Part shown: piece after piece, positions 1-5,415 of the stretch
Position numbering within the stretch: position 1 is the first letter of the stretch
Layout of the letters: each line of letters opens with the position of its first letter
Assembly: GCA_902475825.1 (NCBI GenBank)
Contig: CABSBA010000113.1
Span: 1-5,586 of the forward strand
Length of the DNA stretch: 5,586 nucleotides
Direction: 5' to 3'
DNA from: an uncultured Collinsella sp.
GTDB taxonomy: Bacteria; Actinomycetota; Coriobacteriia; Coriobacteriales; Coriobacteriaceae
Translations under genes and position numbers: made by a program
Notes under the pieces: generated by a model
The model's database searches: none
What the model was told of the DNA's origin: nothing
Seen by the model: only the letters and a program-made list of their open reading frames with translations

Positions 1-1769
1 ACGGCTTTAAGCAGATGGCCTCGCCGCATTTCGAAAAGCTCGAGGACGGACGTGCCGCGGGCACCATTCTGCCGGTCCATTACGTGAGTGATGGCGTGAG
101 TCAGGCGTGGATGCGCCGCATCGTAAGCGGCGCGCTTGAGGTTGTCGGCAATCCCTTCGACCCGATTCCCGCACGCTTACGCGTCAAGCGCCGCCTGATG
201 AGCAATGCCCGCGCGCTGCGCTCAATTCATTTTCCATCGAGCATGGCCGAGCGCGATATCGCGCGACGTCGCCTTGCCTACGAGGAGTGCCTCTGCCTTC
301 AGCTGGCGCTGCGCCTGCGCAACGACGGCGGCCTGGTCGAAGTCGCTCCCTACGCCCACGCCGCGGGCGAGCACCTGGCGGCGCTCCGGGAAGCCCTGCC
401 GTTTTCGCTGAGCGACGAGCAGGAGGCCGCGTTCCAAGACATCCTGCACGATATGTGCGATGGCGGGCGCGTGATGAACCGCCTGCTACTGGGCGACGTC
501 GGTACCGGCAAGACGGCCGTCGCCGCTTGCGCGCTGGCCGTCGCGGCCGATTCGGGAACTCAGTCCTGCGTTATGGCGCCTACGGGCGTGCTGGCGCGCC
601 AATATGCCGATAAGACCGGCCCCTTGCTCTCGCAGGCTGGCATGTCCTGGGCGCTCCTGACGGGCGCCACTCCGGCGGCCGAGCGCGTGCAGATCCATGC
701 GCAGCTGGAATCGGGCGAGCTCGACGTCCTCTTTGGAACCCACGCGGTCCTTTCGGATGACGTGGCGTTTAAGCATCTGTCGCTTGTCGTCATCGACGAG
801 CAGCACCGCTTTGGTGTGGGCCAGCGCAATGCCCTGCGTGCCAAGGGTCCGGGTGCCGACCTGCTCGTTATGACGGCGACGCCGATTCCGCGCACGTTGG
901 CGCTCTCAGTCTACGGCGACCTGGACACGAGCATCATCCGCCATCGGCCTGTTCCGGGGGCGGGCGTTACGACGCGCGTGCTCACCGAGTCGAGCCGCGA
1001 CCTTGCCTACGGCGCCATTCGCGAGGCTCACGAAAAGGGCCAGCAGGCCTATGTGATCTGTCCCCTCGTGGAGCCGAGTGACTCGGCCGATGAGCTGGAA
1101 GACGTGCCCGGTATCGCCCGCGACGACGAGGGCCGCGTGACCGTGCCTGTACCGCTGCACGATACGGCAACCGAGCTCGACCGCCTGCGCCTGGCGTTGC
1201 CGGGACTTACCATCGAGCGCCTTCACGGCCGCATGCCGGCGGGGGAGAAGGACCGCGTTATCGCTGCCTTCAAGCGTGGCGAGATCGACGTGCTCGTCTC
1301 GACCACGGTGGTCGAGGTGGGCGTCGACGTGCCCAACGCCACCGTCATGGTCATCGAGAACGGTGAGCGCTTTGGCTTGGCGGCTCTGCACCAGCTGCGC
1401 GGTCGCGTGGGCCGCGGCAGCGTGTCGGGCACCTGCCTGGTCATGACGCACTCCAAGGGCAATGGCGGCGCATCGGCGGCGCAAGAGCGTCTCCAGTCGC
1501 TCGAAAAGACCTCAGACGGCTTTACGCTCGCCCAGATGGACCTGCGTCTGCGTCACGAGGGCGAAATCCTGGGCTACCGTCAGCATGGCGGCGTGACCCT
1601 GCGCTTTGTGGACCTGGACGCCGACGAGGATCTTATCGAATGGGCCCATTTGGACGCGGTCGAGCTCTTGCGGTATGCTTGCAACCTTGACTCCGTGGCG
1701 ACGCGCCCCTTGCGCGATGCAGTCGCCGCGCGCTATCGACATATCTTTAAGGAGGTCAGCGGAGGATGA
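1..1769 (+). CDS. recG: ATP-dependent DNA helicase RecG, 5'-truncated by window edge
   Basis: RecG is a superfamily 2 double-strand DNA translocase that remodels stalled forks, Holliday junctions and R-loops in the cytoplasm. The first whole codon is at base 3, and the frame is open to the window edge. The ATG at base 15 is internal: it falls in the conserved Q-M-x-x-P stretch after the wedge domain, so roughly the first 130 residues are missing. Counting from that ATG, motif I is GDVGTGKT (160-167), motif II is DEQH (261-264), motif III is TATP (287-290), and the HGRM / TTVVEVGVDVP block is at 404-450. Motif VI, QLRGRVGRG, is at 460-468. The RecG-specific C-terminal signature is RHEGEILGYRQHG (513-525). 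Two oddities are a segment about 20 residues longer than E. coli RecG between CPL (349) and HGRM, and HE replacing the usual GP in the C-terminal signature. The stop overlaps the rsmD start as ATGA. The identification is very secure. Confidence 0.97.
   Translation, partial: GFKQMASPHFEKLEDGRAAGTILPVHYVSDGVSQAWMRRIVSGALEVVGNPFDPIPARLRVKRRLMSNARALRSIHFPSSMAERDIARRRLAYEECLCLQLALRLRNDGGLVEVAPYAHAAGEHLAALREALPFSLSDEQEAAFQDILHDMCDGGRVMNRLLLGDVGTGKTAVAACALAVAADSGTQSCVMAPTGVLARQYADKTGPLLSQAGMSWALLTGATPAAERVQIHAQLESGELDVLFGTHAVLSDDVAFKHLSLVVIDEQHRFGVGQRNALRAKGPGADLLVMTATPIPRTLALSVYGDLDTSIIRHRPVPGAGVTTRVLTESSRDLAYGAIREAHEKGQQAYVICPLVEPSDSADELEDVPGIARDDEGRVTVPVPLHDTATELDRLRLALPGLTIERLHGRMPAGEKDRVIAAFKRGEIDVLVSTTVVEVGVDVPNATVMVIENGERFGLAALHQLRGRVGRGSVSGTCLVMTHSKGNGGASAAQERLQSLEKTSDGFTLAQMDLRLRHEGEILGYRQHGGVTLRFVDLDADEDLIEWAHLDAVELLRYACNLDSVATRPLRDAVAARYRHIFKEVSGG
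1749..1765 (+). promoter_or_regulatory. Tandem Shine-Dalgarno sites before rsmD
   Basis: AAGGAGGT (1749-1756) is a perfect anti-SD complement and lies nine bases before the rsmD ATG. A second GGAGG (1761-1765) abuts the ATG with no spacer, which is too close to work well. The upstream copy is therefore the probable ribosome site. Both lie within the last codons of recG, consistent with translational coupling. Confidence 0.75.
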
Positions 1770-2410
1770 GAATCATCGGCGGTGAATGGCGCGGCCGCAA
1801 GATCGAAGAGCCCCGTGGGCGCGATGTCACCCGTCCCACGACCGATCGCGTGCGTGAGGCATGTGCATCCATGGTCATGTCGGCGTTCGACTTCGATTTG
1901 GACGAGGTCCGCGTGCTGGACGCCTTTGGCGGCTCCGGCGCCCTGGGAATCGAGATGCTCTCGCGTGGCGCCCGCTTGCTCACCACGTTCGAGATCGATC
2001 GCAACGCCGCCCGTCTGATCACCAAGAATATCGAGTCACTGTGCCGCGACCGCTCGCGTTGGCGCGTCGTTACCGGCGATGTGCTGGCGAGCGCCTCGCG
2101 CGGCCGTGTACCGGGCGGCCCCTTCGATCTGGTTTTGCTCGATCCGCCGTATGCCTTTGGCGCCGAGCCGGTCGAGGAGCTGCTGCAGAATCTTTCCCAG
2201 CAGGGTTTGCTGGCACCCGGGGCCTTTGCCCTGTTTGAGCATGCCGCAACCGATGCGGGCGCTCATCCGGCTGGTTTTGAAACCGTGCGGGAGAAGCGTT
2301 ACGGCATTACCTCAGTTGACTTGCTGCGCTGGGCGGCCGAGGACGAGAACGAGCATGCTAACGACAGCGACAACGACGAGGACGTGCCATCGGAGGACAC
2401 CCATGAATGA
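1766..2410 (+). CDS. rsmD: 16S rRNA (guanine(966)-N2)-methyltransferase RsmD
   Basis: RsmD transfers a methyl group from S-adenosylmethionine to N2 of G966 in 16S rRNA during 30S assembly. The 214-residue product opens with MRIIGGEWRGRKI, the family's usual N-terminus, which fixes the start. The SAM-binding motif I is VLDAFGGSGALGIE (50-63), with the ribose-binding acidic residue probably E76 in TTFEIDR. The catalytic motif IV is LLDPPYAFG (124-132). The fold ends near residue 190. The remaining 24 residues form a low-complexity tail with 12 Asp/Glu, making the protein somewhat longer than typical members (about 185-200 residues). It overlaps recG by 4 bases upstream and coaD by 8 bases downstream, so all three are probably co-translated. 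The recG-rsmD-coaD order is widespread in Gram-positive bacteria. The family assignment is firm; the exact target base is by family knowledge. Confidence 0.95.
   Translation: MRIIGGEWRGRKIEEPRGRDVTRPTTDRVREACASMVMSAFDFDLDEVRVLDAFGGSGALGIEMLSRGARLLTTFEIDRNAARLITKNIESLCRDRSRWRVVTGDVLASASRGRVPGGPFDLVLLDPPYAFGAEPVEELLQNLSQQGLLAPGAFALFEHAATDAGAHPAGFETVREKRYGITSVDLLRWAAEDENEHANDSDNDEDVPSEDTHE
2392..2396 (+). promoter_or_regulatory. Ribosome binding site of coaD inside rsmD tail
   Basis: GGAGG lies six bases before the coaD ATG at 2403 and is formed by the codons of the acidic RsmD tail. It selects 2403 as the start over the much longer open frame that reaches back to 2079. Confidence 0.8.
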
Positions 2411-2900
2411 CACCATCAACCGCGTGATCGTCCCGGGCACCTTCGATCCCATCACCTTTGGTCACATAGACGTGATTCGCCGTGCCCGCCGCATCTTTCC
2501 CAGCGTGATTGTCGCCGTGGCCGAATCGCAGGGTAAAAACGGCGTTGGTACCACCTTTATGCTCGACGAGCGCGTGGCGCTGGCCCGCGAGGCCCTCGGC
2601 GATTTGGACGGCGTCGAGGTGCTGCCCTTCACCGGCCTGCTGGTCGACTTTGCACGTGAGCAGGGGGCAGGTGCCGTCGTTAAGGGTCTGCGCGCCATGA
2701 CCGACTTTGAATACGAGCTGCAGCAGGCCGACCTCAACTATCGTCTGGATAGCGAGCTGGAGTCCATCTTTGTCATGAGTGCTCCGCAGTACGGCTACAT
2801 CTCGAGTTCGGTGGTGCGCCAGATCGCTTCGCTTGGCAGCGACGTGTCGACGTTTGTGCCGCCCAACGTGGTCGAAGCACTCAAACATCGCTTTTCGTGA
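2403..2900 (+). CDS. coaD: Phosphopantetheine adenylyltransferase (PPAT)
   Basis: CoaD joins 4'-phosphopantetheine and ATP to give dephospho-CoA and pyrophosphate, the penultimate step of coenzyme A synthesis; it is usually a cytoplasmic hexamer. The 165-residue length matches the family (about 160). The nucleotidyltransferase signature TFDPITFGH is at residues 13-21, including the T-x-G-H motif. The substrate-binding block VVKGLRAMTDFEYE is at 92-105, with Lys where many members have Arg in V-R-G-L-R. The second signature, ISSSVVR, is at 133-139 and is followed by G-x-x-V-x-x-x-V-P-P. The open frame extends upstream to 2079, but those codons translate the rsmD shadow; GGAGG at 2392 and the canonical N-terminus place the start at 2403. 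CoA made here supplies the phosphopantetheine arm of the AcpP encoded at the end of the window. Confidence 0.96.
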   Translation: MNDTINRVIVPGTFDPITFGHIDVIRRARRIFPSVIVAVAESQGKNGVGTTFMLDERVALAREALGDLDGVEVLPFTGLLVDFAREQGAGAVVKGLRAMTDFEYELQQADLNYRLDSELESIFVMSAPQYGYISSSVVRQIASLGSDVSTFVPPNVVEALKHRFS

Positions 2901-2922
2901 CGTTTTTTATTGCCTGGTGGCA

Positions 2923-2936
2923 TGTGGTAAACTAGC
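2923..2936 (+). promoter_or_regulatory. Candidate extended -10 promoter for the SepIVA-like gene
   Basis: The 68-base gap after coaD contains TGGTAAACT (2925-2933), which fits an extended -10 (TGn plus TAAACT). No good -35 lies at 16-18 bases; TTGCCT at 2910-2915 is only 12 bases upstream. The same TGTGGTA core recurs before rpmF, and a related TGTGGGGTA precedes acpP. This is inferred from sequence only. If real, it separates the SepIVA-like/yceD unit from the recG-rsmD-coaD unit. Confidence 0.45.
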
Positions 2937-2956
2937 ACGATGATATGTTACCTATG

Positions 2957-2963
2957 AAAGGAG
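2957..2963 (+). promoter_or_regulatory. Shine-Dalgarno site that sets the start at 2969
   Basis: AAAGGAG lies five bases before the ATG at 2969. In-frame ATGs at 2945 and 2954 have no comparable site, and this motif would lie inside their coding sequence, so 2969 is preferred. Confidence 0.75.
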
Positions 2964-2968
2964 ACCGG

Positions 2969-3466
2969 ATGCCGGGCGAGAATTTTCCTGGCGACAGGAT
3001 CGTGAGTCTTGTCGACGAGCTCGAGGGGCTCATCGAAGAGGCTAAGACGCCGTTCGGCAAGAACGCCCAGATGAAGGTTATCGACGCCGACGTCTTCTTT
3101 AACATCCTCGATGAGATCCGCATGAGCTATCCCGAGGAGTGGCAGAAGTCCCGCCGTATCCTCAAAGAGCGCGAGGAGCTTATGGCCTCCGCCGCCGCTC
3201 AGGCCGATTCCATCATTGCCGATGCTCAGCAGCAGGCGCTCACCATTGCCGGTGAGCAGGAGATCGTCCGCTTAGCACAGCAGCAAGCCGACGACATCCG
3301 CGACCGTGCCCAGCAGTACGAGCGCGAGACGCGCTATGCCGCCGAGGATTACGCCGAGCAGGTCTTTACGCACCTCGAGGAGAACCTTAAGAGCCTGACC
3401 GGCACCGTCACCCGTTGCCGTCAGCAGCTCAACGAGGGTGCCGCCCAGCAGAACGGTCAGTGGTAA
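2969..3466 (+). CDS. SepIVA/DivIVA-like coiled-coil protein
   Basis: The predicted product has 165 residues and no signal peptide or membrane segment. Residues 10-28 (RIVSLVDELEGLIEEAKTP) and 39-62 form a helical head containing DVFFNILDEIRMSYPEEW. Residues 63-145 are a long Ala/Gln/Glu/Arg-rich helix with heptad character, expected to form a coiled coil. The head pattern (D-E-L-x-x-x-I-E-E-A, then L-D-E-I-x-x-x-x-P) and the place directly before yceD and rpmF match mycobacterial SepIVA (Rv2927c, beside Rv2926c), a DivIVA-like protein linked to septation and polar growth. Such genes are often loosely annotated as ATP synthase subunit B-like because of the coiled coil. Homology is judged by eye from pattern and synteny; a role in envelope growth or division is inference. 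It shares one base with yceD (TAATG), so the two are coupled. The protein is much shorter than SepIVA. Confidence 0.75.
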   Translation: MPGENFPGDRIVSLVDELEGLIEEAKTPFGKNAQMKVIDADVFFNILDEIRMSYPEEWQKSRRILKEREELMASAAAQADSIIADAQQQALTIAGEQEIVRLAQQQADDIRDRAQQYERETRYAAEDYAEQVFTHLEENLKSLTGTVTRCRQQLNEGAAQQNGQW

Positions 3467-4020
3467 TGGCTGAGTTCCCGAGCGTAACCGTCGATCTTTC
3501 CGAGCAGCTCGAGTTTCCCGGAGACTCATATCCGCTGACTGGCAAGGTCGATGTCGCCGCCTACACGGTGGGCGAGAAGGAGTACCAGCTGCAGGACGGT
3601 ATTGCCTACGACGTGGTCTTTACCAACGCCGGCACCGGTGTTCTGCTCTCGGGTATGGTCCGCGCGCACGCCACCGGCGAGTGCGACCGCTGCCTGGAGC
3701 CCGCCTCGTTTGATATCGCAGGCGAGATTGAGGAGTTCTACCTCTTTGAGGAGCCCGAGGATCCCGAGGCCTATGAAGACGGCTACGAGTTGCTGGGCGA
3801 GGATCGCATCGTCGATCTGGGTGAGCCCATCAACGACGCGGTCGTCATGGACACGCCGTTCGTCGTCCTGTGCAAGCCCGATTGCCGCGGCCTTTGCCCC
3901 ACCTGTGGTATCAATCTCAACGTCGAGCAATGCGATTGCGCCGCCAAGGCGGAGGCCGAATGGGCCGCTGCCACGGAAAATCCATTTGCAGCATTAAAGA
4001 ATCTCAAGCTTGATGAGTAA
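3466..4020 (+). CDS. yceD: DUF177 / YceD family 23S rRNA accumulation protein
   Basis: YceD (DUF177) proteins are needed for normal 23S rRNA or 50S accumulation and are almost always encoded next to rpmF, as here. The 184-residue product has the family pattern: GECDRCLEP near residues 71-79, a central acidic stretch (about 89-113), and a C-terminal DTPFVVLC...CRGLCPTCGINLN...CDC block. Eight cysteines (73, 76, 136, 140, 144, 147, 156, 158) could bind zinc, as expected for this Cys-rich form. The start is the ATG in TAATG, overlapping the previous stop by one base. There is no Shine-Dalgarno site immediately upstream, so initiation probably depends on ribosomes finishing the preceding gene. 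A TTG at 3415 is in frame but lies inside the upstream gene and adds residues unlike the family. The family assignment is strong; the molecular mechanism is not established. Confidence 0.92.
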   Translation: MAEFPSVTVDLSEQLEFPGDSYPLTGKVDVAAYTVGEKEYQLQDGIAYDVVFTNAGTGVLLSGMVRAHATGECDRCLEPASFDIAGEIEEFYLFEEPEDPEAYEDGYELLGEDRIVDLGEPINDAVVMDTPFVVLCKPDCRGLCPTCGINLNVEQCDCAAKAEAEWAAATENPFAALKNLKLDE

Positions 4021-4023
4021 AAC

Positions 4024-4037
4024 TGTGGTAGTATCGC
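4024..4037 (+). promoter_or_regulatory. Candidate extended -10 promoter for rpmF
   Basis: TGGTAGTAT (4026-4034) matches an extended -10 (TGn plus TAGTAT) and lies just after the yceD stop, about 50 bases before rpmF. No convincing -35 is present at normal spacing; TTGATG (4010-4015) is 13 bases away. This would let L32 be made at ribosomal-protein levels independently of the upstream genes. The call rests on sequence resemblance only. Confidence 0.45.
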
Positions 4038-4071
4038 TACTTGCGCGTAATCGCCACACTGGATAGTTCAT

Positions 4072-4080
4072 AAGGAAGGT
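4072..4080 (+). promoter_or_regulatory. Ribosome binding site of rpmF
   Basis: AAGGAAGGT resembles the ideal AAGGAGGT with one extra A. It ends four bases before the rpmF ATG and supports translation of this short gene. Confidence 0.7.
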
Positions 4081-4084
4081 CACT

Positions 4085-4264
4085 ATGCCCGTACCTAAAC
4101 AAAAGCAGGGTCGTATCCGCACCCATACCCGTCGTTCCGCCAACATGAAGATCTCGGCTGCGGCTCAGTCCACGTGCCCCCGTTGCGGCGCTGTTAAGCT
4201 TCCGCACCACGTGTGCCCCAGCTGCGGTTTCTACAAGGACCGCGAGGTTATCGTTACCGAGTAA
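4085..4264 (+). CDS. rpmF: 50S ribosomal protein L32
   Basis: L32 is a small basic protein of the 50S subunit. The 59-residue product begins MPVPKQKQGRIRTHTRRS, the hallmark L32 N-terminus, and carries a zinc ribbon with C31-P-R-C34 and C44-P-S-C47, so it is the zinc-binding (C+) form. The tail KDREVIVTE closes the protein. A Shine-Dalgarno-like AAGGAAGGT precedes the ATG, a candidate promoter lies in the 64-base leader, and a terminator hairpin follows 40 bases after the stop. The position directly after yceD is the conserved arrangement from proteobacteria to actinobacteria. The cysteine pairs are intact, so this is not the zinc-independent paralogue. Confidence 0.98.
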   Translation: MPVPKQKQGRIRTHTRRSANMKISAAAQSTCPRCGAVKLPHHVCPSCGFYKDREVIVTE

Positions 4265-4304
4265 CTGTATACTCTGGATGCGATGCCGTTCCAACTGGAA
4301 CCAC

Positions 4305-4334
4305 AATGGCCGGCTCAATGAGTCGGCCATTTTT
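4305..4334 (+). terminator. Intrinsic terminator between rpmF and plsX
   Basis: AATGGCCGGCTC (4305-4316) pairs with GAGTCGGCCATT (4320-4331) over 12 base pairs, including one G-U, around a 3-base AAT loop. The run TTTTT (4330-4334) follows, with its first two Ts also in the stem. This is a textbook Rho-independent terminator on the + strand. The minus-strand reading lacks a T-run after the stem. Its position only about 20 bases before the plsX start means plsX needs read-through or a promoter I cannot place with confidence. Confidence 0.85.
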
Positions 4335-4338
4335 GTAT

Positions 4339-4344
4339 AAGGAG
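4339..4344 (+). promoter_or_regulatory. Ribosome binding site of plsX
   Basis: AAGGAG lies eight bases before the plsX ATG at 4353. A nearer ATG at 4348 is only three bases away and reads Met-Lys-stop, overlapping the true start as ATGA. Confidence 0.75.
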
Positions 4345-4352
4345 TATATGAA

Positions 4353-5372
4353 ATGAGTAACGTTCGCGTTTGTGTAGACGTTGTGGGCGGAGACGAGAAG
4401 CCCCAGGTTGTCCTCGACGGTATCGAGGCTGCACTTGCGGCAGATCCCGAGATCGAGGTCTTGGCCGTCGGTCCCGCCGAAATCGTCAACCCCTTTGCCG
4501 CAGCGCATGCTCGTGTGGAGGCCTTGGAGGCCCCCGACGTCATTAGCATGGAGGACGATCCCATCCGCGCCGTGATGACCAAGCGCAAGTCTTCGATCGT
4601 GCTTGCGTGCCGTGCCATTAAGAAGGGCAATGCGGACGCGTTTTTCTCGGCCGGCTCGACCGGTGCCATGACTGCTGCCGCCACGGCCTACGTCACGCCG
4701 TTTAGGTATTTGGCAGAGGGTAAGAAGCAGCCGGTCCGTCCGTGCCTGACCAACGCACTGCCCAATCGCGCCGGCGGCCTGACGGTGCTGTGCGATATGG
4801 GCGCCAATCCCGATGTCACGGCGGACGACATGGTGCGTTTCGCCCAGATGGGCGCGGCCTATGCCCGCGTGGTTTTGGGCATTGAGCATCCCCGCGTGGG
4901 CCTGCTTGCCAACGGCACCGAGGACGAGAAGGGCTCCAACTTTACCAAGTCGTGCTTCCCGGCCATGAAGACCGCGGTTCCCGGCTTTGTGGGCAACTGT
5001 GAGGGCACCGACCTTACGTCGGGCAATTTTGACGTCGTGGTCGCCGACGGCATGTCGGGCAACATCGCGCTCAAGGCCACCGAGGGCGCTGCCAAGTTTT
5101 TGCTGCAGGAGCTCAAGGGTGCCTTTATGTCCTCGCTCGGCACCAAGATCGCCGCGCTGCTCATTAAAAAGCAGATGCGCGAGATTAAGGCCAAGCTTTC
5201 GGGCGACGCCAAGGGCGGCGCGATTCTGCTGGGCCTGCGCGGTGTCGTGTTGATCGGCCACGGCGCCACGTCGGTCGAGGCCGTCAAGAACGGTACGCTT
5301 GCCGCGGCCCAGGCCGTACGTGCCGGGCTTGTCCAGGACGTTGCCAATTCCATGGACGGTATCGTTTTGTAA
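4353..5372 (+). CDS. plsX: Phosphate acyltransferase PlsX (acyl-ACP:phosphate)
   Basis: PlsX converts acyl-ACP and phosphate to acyl-phosphate, the acyl donor for PlsY in the first step of phosphatidic acid synthesis; it is a peripheral membrane enzyme. The 339-residue length is normal. Family landmarks are VDVVGGD (8-14), FFSAGSTGAM (97-106), CDMGANPD (147-154), FAQMGAAYA (163-171), RVGLLANGTEDEKG (181-194), GNCEGTD (214-220), VVVADGMSGNIALK (228-241), KGGAILLGLRG (267-277) and GHGATS (282-287). Several usual residues differ: DAMGGD is DVVGGD and SAGNTGA is SAGSTGA. The start at 4353 has AAGGAG at good spacing. It follows rpmF, as in many bacteria, but a strong terminator separates them, and it is followed directly by acpP rather than fabH/fabD/fabG. 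Phosphotransacetylase relatives are an alternative, but the whole motif order fits PlsX. Confidence 0.95.
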   Translation: MSNVRVCVDVVGGDEKPQVVLDGIEAALAADPEIEVLAVGPAEIVNPFAAAHARVEALEAPDVISMEDDPIRAVMTKRKSSIVLACRAIKKGNADAFFSAGSTGAMTAAATAYVTPFRYLAEGKKQPVRPCLTNALPNRAGGLTVLCDMGANPDVTADDMVRFAQMGAAYARVVLGIEHPRVGLLANGTEDEKGSNFTKSCFPAMKTAVPGFVGNCEGTDLTSGNFDVVVADGMSGNIALKATEGAAKFLLQELKGAFMSSLGTKIAALLIKKQMREIKAKLSGDAKGGAILLGLRGVVLIGHGATSVEAVKNGTLAAAQAVRAGLVQDVANSMDGIVL

Positions 5373-5402
5373 GAGCCCCGTTACGTGGCTCAACCTGTAC
5401 CG

Positions 5403-5415
5403 TGTGGGGTAGAAT
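5403..5415 (+). promoter_or_regulatory. Candidate -10 region of an acpP promoter
   Basis: TGTGGGGTAGAAT holds a good -10 hexamer, TAGAAT (5410-5415), preceded by a G-rich element like those upstream of rpmF and the SepIVA-like gene. No clear -35 is visible at 16-18 bases. The last three bases of the hexamer start a perfect inverted repeat, so transcription would begin inside the left arm. This would give acpP a promoter separate from plsX. Confidence 0.5.

Noticed and set aside
15..17. ATG at base 15 as the recG start
   Set aside because: The frame is open to the window edge, and the residues before it (GFKQ) continue the conserved RecG wedge-to-helicase linker.
906..1484. A 192-codon minus-strand open frame inside recG
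   Set aside because: It lies wholly opposite conserved helicase motifs, and its low-complexity Arg/His/Ala composition is typical of a shadow frame.
2079..2402. Long N-terminal extension of CoaD
   Set aside because: These codons translate rsmD out of frame. The family N-terminus and GGAGG site place the start at 2403.
2867..2908. Terminator after coaD: imperfect hairpin followed by six Ts
   Set aside because: The stem has only short paired blocks (CGT/ACG, CGAA/TTCG, GC/GC) with mismatches, a bulge and an 11-base loop. The T-run is suggestive but the hairpin is too weak to call.
2945..2968. Upstream in-frame ATGs at 2945 and 2954 for the SepIVA-like gene
   Set aside because: The best Shine-Dalgarno site (2957-2963) lies downstream of both and at correct spacing for 2969.
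3415..3465. TTG start giving a longer YceD
   Set aside because: It would overlap the upstream gene by about 50 bases, and the added residues do not resemble the family.
4266..4273. TGTATACT as a plsX promoter -10
   Set aside because: No -35 at acceptable spacing, and the TG is one base too close for an extended -10. Kept only as a possibility within the attenuator finding.
4334..4341. TGTATAAG as a -10 giving a leaderless plsX transcript
   Set aside because: It overlaps the good AAGGAG ribosome site and has no -35. The A/T-rich bases are explained by the terminator tail and ribosome site.
5373..5391. Hairpin GAGCC/GGCTC right after the plsX stop as a terminator
   Set aside because: Only five base pairs with a nine-base loop and no T-run.
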